This document shows positions 63,535 to 64,000 of a stretch of DNA of 64,000 nt, piece after piece; position 1 is the first letter of the stretch, and every line of letters starts with the position of its first letter. The DNA comes from Shewanella fidelis ATCC BAA-318 (lineage in GTDB: Bacteria > Pseudomonadota > Gammaproteobacteria > Enterobacterales > Shewanellaceae): positions 1 to 64,000 of the forward strand of contig NZ_KI912460.1 in the NCBI RefSeq assembly GCF_000518605.1, in the 5' to 3' direction. The translations under genes were made by a program, and so were the position numbers. Under the pieces are notes generated by a model, which was not told the origin of the DNA, did no database searches, and saw only the letters and a program-made list of their open reading frames with translations.

Positions 63535-64000
63535 GACGTATCCTCTTGCAACTGTTTAACGGGAATCGCATTTAGCTGCCAATCCCAGGTTTTCATGGTT
63601 TGTTCTACAGGTAACATATCAATGCAATCGACTGGGCAGGGAGCAACACATAAGTCACAACCGGTACAATAGTCAGTGATTACCGTGTGCATTAGCTTAC
63701 CTGAGCCTAAAATGGCATCAACCGGACAGGCTTGAATGCATTTAGTACAACCAATACATTCATCTTCTCTGATGTAAGCGACTTTCTTAACTTGCACTTC
63801 TTCGGTTGCGTTGAGAGGCTCAGGCTCGACGCCCATCAGATCCGCAAGTTTTTCCATGGTGGCAGTGCCGCCTGGAGGGCATTTATTGATCTTATCGCCA
63901 TTAGCGATAGCTTCAGCATAAGGACGGCAGCCTGGGTAGCCACATTGACCACACTGAGTTTGTGGTAGTAATGCTTCTACTTGATCTGTAAGTGGGTTAC
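63528..64000 (-). CDS. rnfB: Rnf/Rsx complex subunit B (partial, N-terminus outside the window)
   Basis: The last 157 residues of RnfB are present; the start lies beyond base 64000. The 4Fe-4S domain C-x2-C-x4-C-x16-C is visible (TQCGQCGYPGCRPY ... KCPPGG), then a two-cluster ferredoxin domain (CIGCTKCIQACP and CTGCDLCVAPCP). RnfB accepts electrons from ferredoxin or passes them on. In E. coli the Rsx complex also keeps SoxR reduced. rnfA is expected just upstream. Confidence 0.96.
   Translation of the reverse strand, partial: NPLTDQVEALLPQTQCGQCGYPGCRPYAEAIANGDKINKCPPGGTATMEKLADLMGVEPEPLNATEEVQVKKVAYIREDECIGCTKCIQACPVDAILGSGKLMHTVITDYCTGCDLCVAPCPVDCIDMLPVEQTMKTWDWQLNAIPVKQLQEDTSC

Noticed and set aside
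1..64000. tRNA, rRNA, insertion sequences, prophage, integrase or attachment sites
   Set aside because: Both strands were read for cloverleaf arms, transposase motifs and phage genes; none was convincing.

Overview
The window reads as a chromosomal segment of a marine gammaproteobacterium, most likely Shewanella or a close relative. Reasons: the housekeeping blocks aspS-yebC-ruvC-ruvA-ruvB, cmoA-cmoB and rnfB-C-D-G-E-nth, a thiC-thiDE-thiF-thiS-thiG-thiH operon behind a TPP riboswitch, FadE and YafJ of enterobacterial length, AT-leaning composition, and frequent TTG/GTG starts. No tRNA, rRNA, CRISPR array, insertion sequence or prophage was seen. The species assignment is inference from gene content; no database search was possible.

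Layout. 1-300 is a structured intergenic stretch with an imperfect inverted repeat, followed by a CPA1-type Na+/H+ antiporter. 2418-6709 is a tightly packed six-gene operon (membrane hydroxylase-like protein, stand-alone KAS III, haem-oxygenase-like iron oxidase, a protein of unknown family, alpha/beta hydrolase, acetyltransferase). A HemN-like radical SAM gene follows at 7055, with a 15-bp palindrome before it. I consider this the best candidate for an undescribed biosynthetic system. 8420-19034 holds ordinary genes (GNAT, DUF3861, fadE, yafJ, DUF3108, alkyltransferase-like protein, an outer-membrane protein, a POT-like transporter, def, a DTW protein, a haemolysin-III-like protein) plus a decayed 3' end of an error-prone polymerase gene (dnaE2/imuC) at 17538-17705.

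19293-27610 contains an unrecognised single-TM protein and the thiamine operon. 27655-31971 is signalling: a lone receiver, a mini flagellar-rod-like protein, a hybrid histidine kinase and a LysR regulator. 32048-39772 is a seven-gene minus-strand run: cmoA, cmoB, a lipoprotein retropepsin-like protease, an inactive-transglutaminase membrane protein, an ATP-grasp ligase-like protein, an M3-peptidase-like protein that has lost its HExxH zinc site, and a DUF3541 protein. 39923-42733 is a diguanylate cyclase with three tandem periplasmic solute-binding domains.

43004-47806 is aspS-yebC-ruvCAB. 47855-53936 is a chaperone-usher-type surface-fibre locus whose subunits look like DUF4402 proteins; its usher lies in the same frame as the chaperone, behind a single amber stop. 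54515-57031 is a large TonB-dependent receptor with two CRP-type sites upstream. The window ends with gloA, a 27-residue membrane protein, nth and the rnf (rsx) electron-transfer operon, where RnfC carries a 43-residue tandem-repeat tail and RnfB runs off the edge.

How the parts fit: the thi operon makes the thiazole and pyrimidine halves of thiamine and joins them; RuvABC processes Holliday junctions; CmoA and CmoB modify tRNA wobble uridine; Rnf couples ferredoxin/NADH chemistry to an ion gradient. The lipid-like cluster, the retropepsin/ATP-grasp/dead-M3 cluster and the DUF4402 fibre locus have no firm pathway assignment.
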